NCBI GenBank assembly: GCA_036250225.1
Contig: JAPZLL010000002.1
Location: 868,001 to 932,000 of the forward strand
Length of the DNA stretch: 64,000 bases
Source of the DNA: Cercophora sp. LCS_1
Taxonomy: Eukaryota; Ascomycota; Sordariomycetes; Sordariales; Lasiosphaeriaceae
Direction: 5' to 3'
Position 1 is the first letter of the stretch. Each line of letters begins with the position of its first letter. Both the position numbers and the translations under genes were made by a program. Shown in pieces: positions 23,789 to 35,382 of the stretch. The notes below the pieces were generated by a model, which saw only the letters and a list, made by a program, of their open reading frames with translations, searched no databases and was not told the origin of the DNA.

Positions 23789-24975
23789 ATGCGAAGCGGT
23801 CCAGAGGAGGCGGCTCCCATCGCAGTCCAGCTCGCGCATCTCTGGCAAAAACCAACCTGTGAGGAGCTCCTCGTTTGTTTGATGAGGCTCCGTCTGGAAC
23901 CCCCGGTGTGGAATCTCAAGATATCGCGAGCAGAGATTTTGCAGAAACAACAGCAACAGAAACAGCACATTGTAGACTCAAGAGAGATCATATCGTTCTT
24001 GTCTGCCATCATCAAGAGCACACTCGGTTGGATAGAGGACTATGACGAGAAGGAACTGGTCTGGGAGGAAGCGAGCAAACGGCTCACCGAGCGATGTGGT
24101 CGAACTGGTAATGTGTTTTCGTCTTGACCACCGCGCATCTTTGCCACTGGCAGGGCGCTGACACCCGTGATACTTAGCCATGGGAGAGATTATTAGACGA
24201 TGGCCCTTTGAGAACCCAGCTTTCTCCCTCACGATTAGGGAACCTCCGTTAACTGGAGACTCACTTGGACTAAAGACGTGGGGTTCTTCATATGTCCTTG
24301 CTCAACTCCTACCCATGTTCTCCGCTGGACCTCTGGCGCACTTACTGTCCGATCCGGACAATAATGGAGGCCCGGTTGACATTCTTGAGCTGGGGGCTGG
24401 AACCGGGCTCCTAGGACTCTCGGCCGCTTGTACCTGGGGCGCAAACGTTGTAATGACCGATCTCCCCGAGATCTTGCCCAACCTCGAGCACAATGTCGCC
24501 CTCAACGCCTCGACAATCGAGGGGTGCGGCGGCCGTGCTGAAGCCGCAGCCCTCACCTGGGGCGGGAGTGAGCGGGACAGTGATCCCCGCTTTGGGAGGG
24601 GGGGCCGCTACAAGGTAAGACTGCTTGACCCGCTCACATGGCCGTGCCTCTAACTGCCCGTGCCACCGTAACTAGCTCATCATCGTTGCGGACCCCTTGT
24701 ACGACGATAATCACCCAGCATTGTTGGCGGGCGCTATCGACGAGCATTTGAGCCTCGATTCAGGCGCCCGGGTTCTAATCATGGTTCCGCAGAGGGATGA
24801 AATCACAAAGGAGCTTCTCGCTATACTCAGAGATACACTGGCATCCGGGCCAACGCCGTTGGTGTGTAGTGATGAGAGCATCGTTCCCGGGCAAGACGAT
24901 TGGGGTGACGACGGTGTGGACGACAGCACGCCGTCTGTGGGCTTTTGGTGTGGGGTATTCAAGCGTTCCTGCTAA
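23789..24975 (+). CDS. Rrg1/METTL21-like protein lysine methyltransferase
   Basis: Three exons: 23789-24107, 24178-24614 and 24676-24975, giving 351 aa. The class I SAM-binding fold is clear. GLKTWGSSYVLAQLL precedes motif I, ELGAGTGLLGL, at about residues 177-186. MTDLPEILPNLEHNV follows as the acidic ribose-binding loop. The third exon begins LIIVADPLYDD, the motif IV type DPLYD seen in METTL21/Efm enzymes in place of DPPY. The N-terminal ~100 residues are an extra helical region, as in fungal 'rapid response to glucose' Rrg1 relatives. Members of this family (Methyltransf_16) methylate lysines on elongation factors and chaperones; the substrate here cannot be told. The start ATG follows a pyrimidine-rich leader. 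Confidence 0.8.
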
Positions 24976-26011
24976 CCAGAATGACCTCCCATGATTCCTG
25001 AGCGAGCTTAACATGGGGTGAGTATAGACGGAGAGGACACATAGAAGATACAGGTCTGTCAAAAGAGGCTCATAGACTTTCATATAGAGGTATTCGTTCC
25101 AACGCCTACCAATGGCATGTGGTTTTTGGTGACAAATGAAACTACCGGCTTGTGATAACCAGGTGGAAGCGCGGACCCTAGATTGTCGCGGGCCGAGGGT
25201 AGTCGGCTTGGACTTTACCCAGTCCGTTTTTAGAGCCAAGATGGGATGGGTGCTTGCGCCGTCTCGCACAACCGCCGAGGTGGACTCGAGTTCCATAAGC
25301 TCAGCGGCACAATGCAAGGTTGGTTTCGAGTTGAAATCAATTTATCTGAACCCAGCGCCTGGACATGAATGCAAGGCGATCGATGTTGCGTAACCACACC
25401 GAAAATAGATCGTCCTGTTTGTCCTCGTTCATCCTGACCTCAACTGTTCCCAGCACCACAACTCCGACCATCCAGCCCCCGTCTCCGAAACAAATGAACA
25501 ACTCTCATGTTGTCAATCAAGCGCAATGACCCCTAGCTCCAGCGCCGCGCAACAAAACATCTCGCACTCAAAGGGTATCTAAAACACAAGCTCAAAAAAT
25601 GACGACGGACAAGTTTTGTGGGCGAAGACAGGAATGTAAAGATTGAGTAAAACATGCACCAAAATGGCTTGTGAACTTATGCCCCAGTTGTCGTCAACCT
25701 TCCGGGATAGGTCTGCCAAACAAATGCGGGACCAAGAGCAACGAGAATTTGTTGGTCAAAGGTCGCGACATAAGCCGCTTAGGTGACGAACAACCGGCTC
25801 AGATGAGAGGGCATGTGGTGCCTCTTGGCTCGACCTGTCGATGACCGGAAATATTAAAGATATAGGTGGTTATGTTGGAGAATATTTTCGTTTGAAAGGC
25901 ACACTACCGTATGCAGACCGGGATAACCAAGGTATTTGATCGACAGGGCGAAGCCACAGCTGTTGAACGGCTTTTCAAATCGGTGAGATATCCAAAGTCA
26001 ACAAACCGCGT
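24976..26011. other. Convergent 3' flanks
   Basis: About 1 kb between the convergent methyltransferase gene and the next minus-strand gene. Overlapping open frames at 24.8-25.4 kb on both strands are not convincing. No other structure was seen. Confidence 0.45.
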
Positions 26012-28519
26012 TTAGACAGCGATTGCAATGTTTTTCCTCGACTCGGCGTCATCGAGCTGAAATCCGAATACCAGTTTGAACAAGTCCCTCAGGAATGTGT
26101 ATTGAGCTGATCGCATCATCATCCAGTTGACGCTCTTAGCGATATCGACCGAGGTGATGCGTTTCCCTCGAGGAGGAAGACTGGCTGAGGCTCGGAACGC
26201 AGCATCTGCAAGCACAAGATTCTTGTAATTTTGCAACAAGGTCGCGTGACTGGGCAACGAGCCAAACGACCCAGTGGGTAGGCTCTTCACAAAAGTCTGG
26301 AGGGCTGCCGCACCGCCCTTCCCGTCATTTGCGGCGGCGTCTCTGTTGAACCCGATATTCATAGCCGCCTTGACTATCAGGACTTTTATCCGCGTGACGT
26401 TCAGATCTTCGATGGCTGCAGTGGCCGTCGTGGCCGTGCTTGATGTATGGTGGCTGCTCTGGCTATAGCCAGAGAGATTGGAAGCATTGCTGGACCATCG
26501 TCCTCGATCAGACGCCCGATCACTGCGGCCATCATGGGACGTGCCAAGAACCATAATATTAGGCATTTGTGGGCTGGCTTCAGGTGAGATTGGTGTGTCC
26601 TCGAACTCAGTCACCGGGGTTTCGGGGACAAGCTGTCGCTGTCGGGGCCGTTCGGTCAAGCTGTGCAAACTTTCTCGTTTGGAGTGCAGAGAAGCCCGGC
26701 TTCCGGCGCTCGAGCGGGCCGCGTCGGATTGGTGGCCCATGGGCAAGCTCGGAAGCCCGTAGCCAGCGGAAAAGAAATTGATCTGGTTTGGTCGCGGGGT
26801 GCCCCGGTCTGGCCGGATCTGTGTCCATCCTTCGCGGAATATATCGCAAAGCTCCCAGCATGCTTGAACTGCCGATCCGAGAAGCTCCTCATCAGGTGCC
26901 TTGCCGTCTCGGCGGTTCTGTCGCAGACTGAAAAGCATCTCGGCCAGTGACCAACAGGCACGCAACAGAGAATCCGTTTCCTCCGCTAAGTCACTTCGCT
27001 GCTTCATAAGGCGGTGGCATAGCGTAATGTAAAAATCAAGGGTCCGTTCTCTGAATGCCTCAGGGAGGTTTCGGCTGTCCTGGGCGCTGTAGAGACTGCA
27101 TCGATATGTCAGCGCCAGCCACGATCTCTTCCCACCTAGCGACGTACTGGTTGTTCAGCTCGAAGCTGACTCTCAGGATCGAGTCTGAAACATCGTCCTT
27201 CTTCTGTCGGACATCAAACAACGCCTGACAGAAGTCTCGGCATAGGTCGAGATTTGTGCGAACATTGAACGATTCCGACACGTCATCTCGGCTTTGGTAG
27301 AGCCGTTTGCAGAGTTTCCAACAACTCTTCCACGCCTTTTCGTGGGCGTCCGGGGTACCCGAGCTGTTGAAAACCCGCTCCCGGTGGATAGAGCTTAGGG
27401 TGGCGAGCGTGTTGCAGAGAGTCCAACATTCTTCGAGTGCTGTTCTAAGGGCGCCGATCTCAGTCTCTTCGCTGCTAGCCAGATGTGCGCCAAACTCGTC
27501 GGCATCTTCATACTCTTCATCGCCTTCGGTCTCGGGTATCACTACACAAGCAGCATATTAGACCCGCTTGTTTGAAGGAGAGGGGATGAGGTGTCAAGAT
27601 CGAAGAACATAGAAATAGCTCGTACATTCCAGGCTGCTGGCCGTGCTGGATCGCAGCTTGTTTTCGCTGATGACGTCCTCTAATCTCTGAGCTTGCGGTG
27701 TCGGGACATCAATTCCATACGCAACGGGCTTCACTTTGGTATTGACCATGGGCTGGACAGGCTGAGCCCTCACCTTTGTCGGGTCAGCACTTTATATCGT
27801 TACCAGACGTATCAACCTACCACTGTTGATGGCTCACTAGCTGGGGGGCTGGAGGAGCTCTCAACACTTGCAGCGCTCACGGAGTTGTTGGACACTGATC
27901 TCGAATGCGTGTCGCTGGACTTCTGCGGTGACTAGTTAACATGGCCAGCTATTACCGGCGGAAGCAGGTTGGTCCTACCCAGTTCTCAAAACTCGGGGGT
28001 GCATGGATCACTGAGACGACCTCTTCGTTCATCGATTTTCGAATTGAATCCGGCAAATTCGTCCGGAGCATCATAAGCTGCCCGATGTTAGAGAAATCAA
28101 GCTTTTAGCTCAGCCCCTGAGTGCTGTTCACGAACCGATGGATGCCCATTCGCACGCTCATCATCGGCGCCACTTTCAGACGTCGCTTCGTCTTCAATCT
28201 CGGTGATCTCTGTCCCGTTCGATGTCACTGGGGAAGGTCCAACAATATCACTACTCGGGCTCATCAGATGGGCGGAGCTTGGTCTCATGAACGACGTGGG
28301 GCGAAGTGACTGCGGATCGGCACCTGACGAGGAACTGCGAACCAACAAAAGTCAACGGTCTGATCATGAGCAAAAAACCATAATCAGGGAGTCGTACGCC
28401 ATGTATTGCGCGGAGAGCGCGGGTGATTCAGGACCCGATGATAGCGACATTTCGGCGTGGGCGGAGAAAGAAGAACTAATGCTGCCTGTCGAAGTTCGAA
28501 TGGGCGCCTCTAGAGCCAT
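26012..28519 (-). CDS. Conserved fungal protein with Cys/Trp-rich helical core
   Basis: About seven exons on the minus strand. ATG at 28519 (MALEAPIRTSTGS) starts a first exon, 28398-28519. Ser/Pro-rich exons follow near 28.1-28.33 kb, 27.97-28.08 kb, 27821-27922 and 27626-27773. The conserved core is 27136-27541 joined to 26012-27086 by a 49-nt intron. The core reads ETEIGALRTALEECWTLCN, WKLCKRLYQSRDD and RDFCQALFDVRQ. Across the intron it continues EAFRERTLDFYITLCHRLM and AVQACWELCDIFREGW, repeated helices with conserved Cys/Trp. A Ser-rich linker then leads to a C-terminal helical domain. I believe it is the family listed as DUF7624 in fungi (not checked). The exact ends of exons 2 and 3 are unresolved because two donor choices keep an open frame. 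No enzymatic motif is seen. Confidence 0.72.
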
Positions 28520-31170
28520 GGTGCTTTTCGCAGCACAGTGCTGTCACCCGATTGGGTTTGGGGTTGCTATGAGCCCCAACCTGAACCTGGATGTCGCGAA
28601 AGGTCGAGATCGCGCCTCCCGCACTGAAATATGTGGGACAGCCAGGCGCCCTCTCACCGTGAACAATATGCTTGGACGGAGGGTCGCGCAATACAGCGCT
28701 GGTGCAGCTAATCTTGGGTGTTCGTTGGGGGAGATTGTTGAGCTGTCAAGCGCCCAGCTCCGAGGTCGATGGAGCTCGGCTGTCTATGGGGAGGCGCTTT
28801 GGTTCGAGGGCGCCTCCAGGTTGGTGGGGAGCAGAGGCGATGGTGGGAAGCGACGACACAATCACTAGTCGGCCCAGAATGTTAGCCGGTCAAAAGTGTC
28901 TCTGAAGTGCAATGGATCGTCGTCGCGCAGCTTCAGCCGGTTTTGGACTGGTGACGAACGGGCAACGGAACGGAACCTCGGGAACAGGCCAGCGTCTTGT
29001 GTGTGTTTGTGGAAGCGGCTGGGGAAGGTGAAGACAAACCCACAGACAGCTTTGCTACCGGCAGGCGCTGAAAGCCAGTAGAGTGTTCGTCGAGTGGGCG
29101 GGCGAAGTTGCGACGCTGTGGTTTGTCACGGAGAAACAATGAAGTTGGGCGACGTGAGTGGTGATTTGGACGGGTCAGCTCGAAGGGGTGCGGGACCACT
29201 GGAAAGCTGCGCGCTCCTCCCGGCTCACTGGGGGAGCAAAGAGGAGAAGAAGGCGCCGCTGCGCTTAAGATGAAGCACCCTGCCCGAAGGGTGGTATCGG
29301 GGACCCACACTGGGTGCGGTGGCTGCGGTTGCCGTCGCGGGAAGCCAAGACATGTTGCCCAACGAGGGATAGGCCACCGCCGCACCGCTCCCCATTCGCA
29401 GACCCAGGCCGCCATCCATGGCCGCGCAGTCGCATCCGAACTCCCAACGCTTCAGCAGCAGGACCACCGAGTACCTCGAGGTTTATCCGCAGATGCAATC
29501 TTTCATTGAGTCTCATCAACGAGGAGCCAGGATGAGATGATGACTCTTCCGGGCGCACCCCTTCTCCCCGTCGAGTCGGGGTCGCTCCTTCGAGCTTTTT
29601 TGTCTCCCGCTAGTGATTTGCGGGGGCTGAAGAGGAAGACTGTGGAAGTTTGGATTGATCATTTGCGGCAAGCGTCACTCCCCACCCTCCCTCCTCCTGG
29701 GTCACACCCACAGAATCCTCGACTGGACAGCCTTCCAGACCACCAACTGCTTCCACCACAACCCCCGCTCCACGCTCCCCTAGTCCGTTGGCACGCGGTC
29801 GACTGGATACGGGAGTGGGCTATTGTCCTATGTTGTTGGACGCACGCAGAGGATTCAGCCAGTCCGAGAGGCCTGGATTCAAGCAGTAAGGATCTCGGTC
29901 GACGCCCCTCTGCCCTACGGCGCACAACCAGGAGACTTGTGCAGAGCTGCAGCTGCGCGTCTTTCTTCTCACTCCCCCCCATCACGACTTGCAGTTGGCC
30001 AGTCAAAAGGCAGCGAGCAAACCCCCGCTGCCCTGGACTGCATGGCGATGACAGGCTTCGGCGCTTAAGACGACCAGCCGTGGTGGATGGCTCGCTTTGC
30101 TGGCGAGTTAGCGGCCGCTCTCGAAATCTCTCGGGCCAGAGCTAACGGGTGACCAATGGGCTCGACCCCAGCGAGTTCCCAGCCAGCCGGCTGCATTTGC
30201 CCACCCCGACCTTGGGGCAGCCAATGACTTCGAGGGATCACGGCACAGACGGTCTGCCCATTATGTGCCGTTGACGGGGGCACTCACATCAACGGCTCTG
30301 TCCGTTGACGGCCTCATGGCCCCCAAAACGCTGCAACTTGAAAATGTTCGACACACGGTGCAACTATCGGTCGCATATGGGATGACTTGTCCAATTCCTA
30401 GACATCCATTTCGAGGCATATCAAAGCAACCCCGTGTCTCGTCATCTTGGGGGGATGCTTGCGTCCTGATTACCAATGGCCTTTCAACGCTTTTCCCAAG
30501 TCCCTGTCGGGGCGTGGTGCACAGTGCGTGAGAACTGTATTGGTCTCAGTCTGTTCGGGATACTCGGGTGCCGTTGAAGGCTCAGGCGGACAACTCGACT
30601 CTATGGGCCACGCTCGGTTGCCAGGTCCCAGCATTCTGGATCGAGGATGTGTTGGAACCTCCGACCAACACGAGCCTTTATGGGGCTACCAGCACCGTTT
30701 AGGATTTGCAGCTCCGCGCGGTGAGGGGTGATCCAACAAGCTCGCAGACACCCTGGTCGACTACCGCTTTGGGCTGTTGAGAAATCCTTTGCAGATGCGA
30801 AGCCCCGAGTCGCGGTTATTACACTGAGACAGTGCAACTTGGCCGCGGTTGAGTTTGCGTTCTTGTCTATTTTCTGTTTATCAAAAGGGCCAGAAGCTGG
30901 AACCGAGTCGCACTAGCGACCTAAAATAGCCAGGGGCGGGATGTTGTACCCGTGCCGTGAAAACAGAGTATTCGATCGTCTTGCAAGCTGGTCGCAAAGT
31001 CGTGACCACTCTATGTCCACTGGTTGCCGCGGAAGCATCCACCAGGATTTCATCCCATCACTGCCAACAAGAATCAGCGTTGCGTGACCGCGAAATCACC
31101 CTTTCGCATCCGCCGCTAATTCCATGGACCGACCAAAACGCCTGTAAATGCATATCTTGTTGGAAGATCC
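28520..31170. other. Gene-poor interval upstream of the DUF7624-like gene
   Basis: 2.65 kb. A plus-strand frame at 29418-29540 (MAAQSHPNSQRFSS) looks mildly protein-like and has a good ATG context, but I could not find a spliced continuation. Other frames (for example 29537-30145) are compositionally random. The downstream end is the 3' flank of rpb10. Confidence 0.4.
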
Positions 31171-31607
31171 TCACTCGCCGCGGCGCTGGCTCTGCATCTC
31201 GATCTTCTTGGTATTACGACCGTCGGGAGTGTACCTGTAAACCGTGAGTTAGCACCGCAGAGTCGCTCGCGCATCCTTTATGATTGGGGTCTGGAGGTGT
31301 TTACTTCAAGAGCTTCTCGATCAGGTCAACGTGGGTCATGACCATGCGCCGGCAGCAGTAACGTTTGCACCCGAGCTTGTCCATTGCGTCTCTAAAAGTG
31401 CACATGTCAGCAACCAAACCGGCTATCTAGCAAGATAGAACAACATCTACCCTTCTGAAAGTCCGTCCTCATCGACAATCTTTACAAACTTTTCCCAAAG
31501 ATCACCGGTCACCTGTTGCGCCAAGTTAGAAAGACTTCAGCATTGTCGCGTTCCCGAGGCGCGTCGCATACCTTGCCACAAGAGAAGCAGCGAATCGGGA
31601 TAATCAT
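31171..31607 (-). CDS. rpb10: RNA polymerases I/II/III shared subunit Rpb10 (ABC10-beta)
   Basis: Four exons: 31572-31607, 31451-31512, 31305-31391 and 31171-31234, giving 82 aa. It starts with the family signature MIIPIRCFSCGK; Cys7 and Cys10 are the first zinc pair. The CxxC partner pair is the consecutive Cys45-Cys46 in KRYCCRRMVMTHVDLIEKLL, the most conserved part of Rpb10. The ~10-residue basic tail beyond the yeast length (70 aa) is typical of filamentous fungi. Rpb10 is a structural subunit common to all three nuclear RNA polymerases. It is divergently paired with utp17 across 317 bp. Confidence 0.95.
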
Positions 31608-31924
31608 GTTGGCGATGAAGTAAAACCTTGACTCGTAGAGAGCAGTTCGTGAACTCGTAAGTGGTGTTTTGCTGGCAAGTGAAGAGCAATGAATGTGTGC
31701 CTTTGTTCGCGATGGTGTTGGAAAGTTCAAATTCTTTGCTTTGGGGGCGATTGGCCCCAGCTGTTCTTATCGCGATAGGCCGCTGCCCCACCTTATTTTT
31801 CGAACCGCCAAAATTTCTGCGACGGCAAGAGAACTAAAAGGGGTCCTGCCCGAGCTGGCGTTGACTTTTGCAACTACAAGTCAAACCGCAGCAATCCGCA
31901 TTTCCCACGTCGAAACACTTAATC
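31608..31924. promoter_or_regulatory. Divergent promoter, rpb10 / utp17
   Basis: The 317 bp between the two ATGs must hold both promoters. A CCAAT box (ATTGG, 31750-31754) lies near the middle, and an AAAATTTC element resembling an RRPE core lies about 110 nt before utp17. Both products serve rRNA synthesis or processing, so co-regulation is plausible but inferred. Confidence 0.45.
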
Positions 31925-34900
31925 ATGGGAACCCACCTCGACGCCAATGGCGAAACTGCCTCTCTGAAAAAACAAAAAAGAAAGAGAGAGCCAAAGGACG
32001 AAGCATCACCTACCACCAAACGCCATCGCACCAAGTCACAATCTCAGGAGCGGCTCAATGGCAAGACCGAGGGCGCGAGGAAGGGAAATGGGGACTTGAC
32101 CCAAGCGGTCAATGGCACCAAACAACAGTCAGATGTCGCTCTCGTGCCGCCAGACTCATCTGATGTCGCCGTGCCGACGAAGCCGGGGGCGGCAAACTTG
32201 TGGAAGCTATCGAGCCCCATGGGCGGCAGGATGCTCAACATAGACCCTATTTTTTCCATTGACGAGAGGTTTGTTAACTTGTGGTATTTTCTCTGTGATA
32301 CCTGCTGACTGGCCAAGGTATCTGATTCTTGCCTACAACACCTCCATCCAGGTGTATTCAACCAAAGACTCCCTCCTCGTTCGACGAATGGCGCTTCCTA
32401 TCACAGCGAACGAATTGGGTGCATACATCGCGGCATGCATTCTGTCACCCACTTCGCCAGATTTTGTTTGGGTCGCGTGCACCGATGGGCGGGTTTGGTG
32501 CATCAACTGGACGACTGGATCAGGCGTCAACTCCCCCTTCACTCTCAACCATAAAACGATCATCGATGTGGCTGTAGGGTCTGTCAAATTTGACGAAACG
32601 CCGAGGGATGTACTTTTAGTTCTCCACAAGCACGAGAAGCACGAGTCGAAAGGACAGCTGGTGGCGTACGATGACAAGGCGCTTTCGGAGAATGCGGGTG
32701 TTCTTCTCCACACCATGGACGAAAGCCCCCATCTGGTTCGTTCTGCTGTCAACTGCAGAGTGGTTGTGGCTGCAGCGCGCTCGACAGTTCACTTCGGGTC
32801 GTTGAAAGTGAAGAGCAGTGGGCACCAAACCCTGAACGATTTGGAGTATCAGTTCTCTGCCTTCGGCGTCCCGGATCTTGTTGCTTGTCTCGATTTACGA
32901 CCAACAGTAAAGAGCAAAAAAGGCAAGCCTGAAAACATCCAACAGGTCGACCTTGCCGTCGGGGGCGCTCGTGGCGCCATCTATCACTACAGTGATGTTC
33001 TTTCTAAGCTTCCCCGAGGGAGCAATAATCTGAAAGCGGGCGCCATACAGCCTCGCAAATATCACTGGCACCGAAGGGCTGTACATAGCATCAAATTCTC
33101 GAGCGACGGTACGTTACGGCTTTCTCTCATTTGGCACGAGGCACTAACACAACTCCAGGGAATTATCTGGTTTCTGGTGGTTATGAACAGGTCCTTGTGC
33201 TATGGCAGCTGGACACAAACAACATGACATTCTTGCCCCATCTCTCAGGAACCATCGAAAACCTAGTTGTCTCGCCCGGAGGGTCCTCATATGCCATCCA
33301 CCTTGACGACAACTCTACTATGATTGTCTCAACCGAAGAGATGAAACCCACGGCCTACGTCTCGGGTATTCAGTCTGTCGCACATTCAGATCACCAATCG
33401 AAAGAGGCAATGGTCCGTCGAGTGTGGAAGCCAAGCGACACGATCCCAGCACCGCTGGTGGCCGCGCAAAACCCTATCAATTCATCTCAAGTCGTTTTGT
33501 GCGTAGGTAGTGGGCTACAGGCCGCAGATGGAAGTGGTCTATCCACTCCTCAACTCCAAGTTTTCGATGTCTCATCTTTCCAGGGTATCACCAAACACAC
33601 GATCGCACGCACAAACCCCACCGAAGCCAATATCACAACCCAGGGCGTTCCGATTGTTGACCCTACCGTGACAAAGCTATCATTCTCCACAGACGGATCA
33701 TGGCTTGCGTCAGTGGATGAGTGGAGGCCACCTGTCACTGACACCGAAGTTTTCGTCGCTGGGTCCAAGACATCAGAGCAAATCCGCAGCGAGAAGCGAG
33801 AAATTCACTTGAAGTTTTGGGAGGTTGGAGCAGGTCCGGATTCACTCCAGCTCGTGACCCGCGTCAACGACCCTCATCACACGGACTGGCCCGAAACAGT
33901 ATTCGATCTTGTGAGCGATCCAAGCTCGCCTCGATTTGCCACATTGGGTGACGACGGTGTTGTGAGGTTTTGGACCGCCAAACTACGAAGAAAGGATGGC
34001 CTCGTAACTACAGCGAGCGATGGGCAACAACTGCGGATATGGACCTGTTCTCAAGCCATCACGCTCCCAATCTCTGGACAGCTTGACGCCTCGATCGAGC
34101 CATCAATAAGACAATCGCGGAGCGGAGCTCTCACGTTTTCTGACGATGGGTCGATTCTTTTTGCTGCCTTTGGCGAGGCGTCTGAGGCGGCCATTGTCGC
34201 CATCGACACTGAGACAGGATCCATCCGCGAGACAACTTACGGCATGTTCAGGGGCGCCATCCGGAGTATCAAATCCTTAGGACCCTACCTCATCCTTCTT
34301 TCGGAGGATGTTGCCGTCTACGACATTGTCTCAGACGAGCTTCTGTACAGCTATGCTCTCAAGGATACCTCTGAAACCGCCAAGCAATTCACTCAGCTGG
34401 CTGTGAACTACGAGTCCCGATGCTTTGCCCTCGCTGCCCCCATCCCAACCCATCACTCGAAGATGAAAAAGGGGATCACATCGGAGCTAGTCATTTTTTC
34501 GGTTGAAGACCAGGAACCGCAGTTTTCCCAAACTTTCCCCAGCCTCATCACATCAGTCACTCCAGCAGTCGGGTCAGCAGGGTTTGTGGTCGTAGATTCA
34601 GCGGCCCAAGTATGGTCGGTCACAGAAGGCGCCGAGGCGGCCCCCTTGCTACGATCTCTGTCCGACCTCGGATTGGGCGATGAGACTGGATCGACGACAG
34701 AGCCCGCAGTCCCGAGCTTGATGCTGCAAGACGGCGATGCGAGCGACGAGGAGGTGCCAGACGAGGACCAGGATGTGGACATGGATATGGACGAGGACTT
34801 CGATATACATCCTGCCGTTGTTGCCCCACAACGACTGGCGGAAATATTCGGGGCGCAACCGTCTTTTGCCATGCCCCCGATTCAGGATATCTTTTACCAG

Positions 34901-34957
34901 GTTGCGGGGTTATTTTCTTCAAATGTAGCAAGCACTTTACGGGACACTTCAGCTTAG
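31925..34957 (+). CDS. utp17: Utp17/Nan1 (WDR75), U3 snoRNP t-UTP subunit
   Basis: Three exons: 31925-32268, 32318-33108 and 33159-34957, giving 977 aa. A Lys-rich N-terminal tail (KKQKRKREPKDE) precedes two WD40 propellers. Repeats are visible at YLILAYNTSIQVYS, PDFVWVACTDGRVWCINW, HRRAVHSIKFSSDGNYLVSG, KLSFSTDGSWLASVDEW and RFATLGDDGVVRFW. The C-terminus has an Asp/Glu-rich segment (DEDQDVDMDMDED) followed by the short conserved end typical of WDR75. The yeast protein belongs to the t-UTP/UTP-A subcomplex that joins nascent pre-rRNA first and supports Pol I transcription and 18S maturation. utp4, which encodes another t-UTP subunit, lies at the right end of this window. Confidence 0.85.
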
Positions 34958-35382
34958 CTGCATACGGCTCATGCTATATAAACTTCGATATAGCAACAGC
35001 GCCGTATCTCAAGCGCGCCGTCGGGACGCGGGCAGAGGTGGATAAGGGGAAATGGGGAATGGGGAATGGGGAATGGGGAATGGGGAATGACAAAGAAGCA
35101 AGGCGGAGACGGATTTGCGTGCTCGCAGGGGTGGAGTAAGGTGCGGGGCTCGGAGGCCAAAGGCCTAGTATCGACTGATCGCACCACCTCAACCGTGAAA
35201 AGAAAGGTCGAGTTATGTGTCAGAGAGGTTGCATAGATTAGCTCCATAGATGCAGGTATAAGAGCAACAGCAACCATTCGGCCGAGGCCGTCACGCCACG
35301 CCTTACGCATGACAACATAAGAACAAGCCCCAGTGTGAAGGCCTCTTGAAACGAACACTATCTTCCATTCTAAACGCGCGCA
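34958..35382. other. utp17 3' flank and oxygenase promoter
   Basis: 425 bp containing the 7-bp tandem repeat listed separately. The rest shows no feature beyond the expected upstream region of the oxygenase gene. Confidence 0.5.
35053..35087 (+). repeat. Minisatellite, 5 x TGGGGAA
   Basis: Five perfect tandem copies of the heptamer TGGGGAA, preceded by a partial copy, about 100 bp after the utp17 stop codon. The G-runs of four could form a G-quadruplex in the plus-strand transcript; this is inference. Confidence 0.9.

Noticed and set aside
28203..28868. 221-codon plus-strand frame
   Set aside because: Antisense to the first exons of the DUF7624-like gene, whose frame and splice sites explain the region better.
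29537..30145. 202-codon plus-strand frame
   Set aside because: No recognisable pattern and Arg/Pro/Leu-rich; no supporting splice sites or homology memory.
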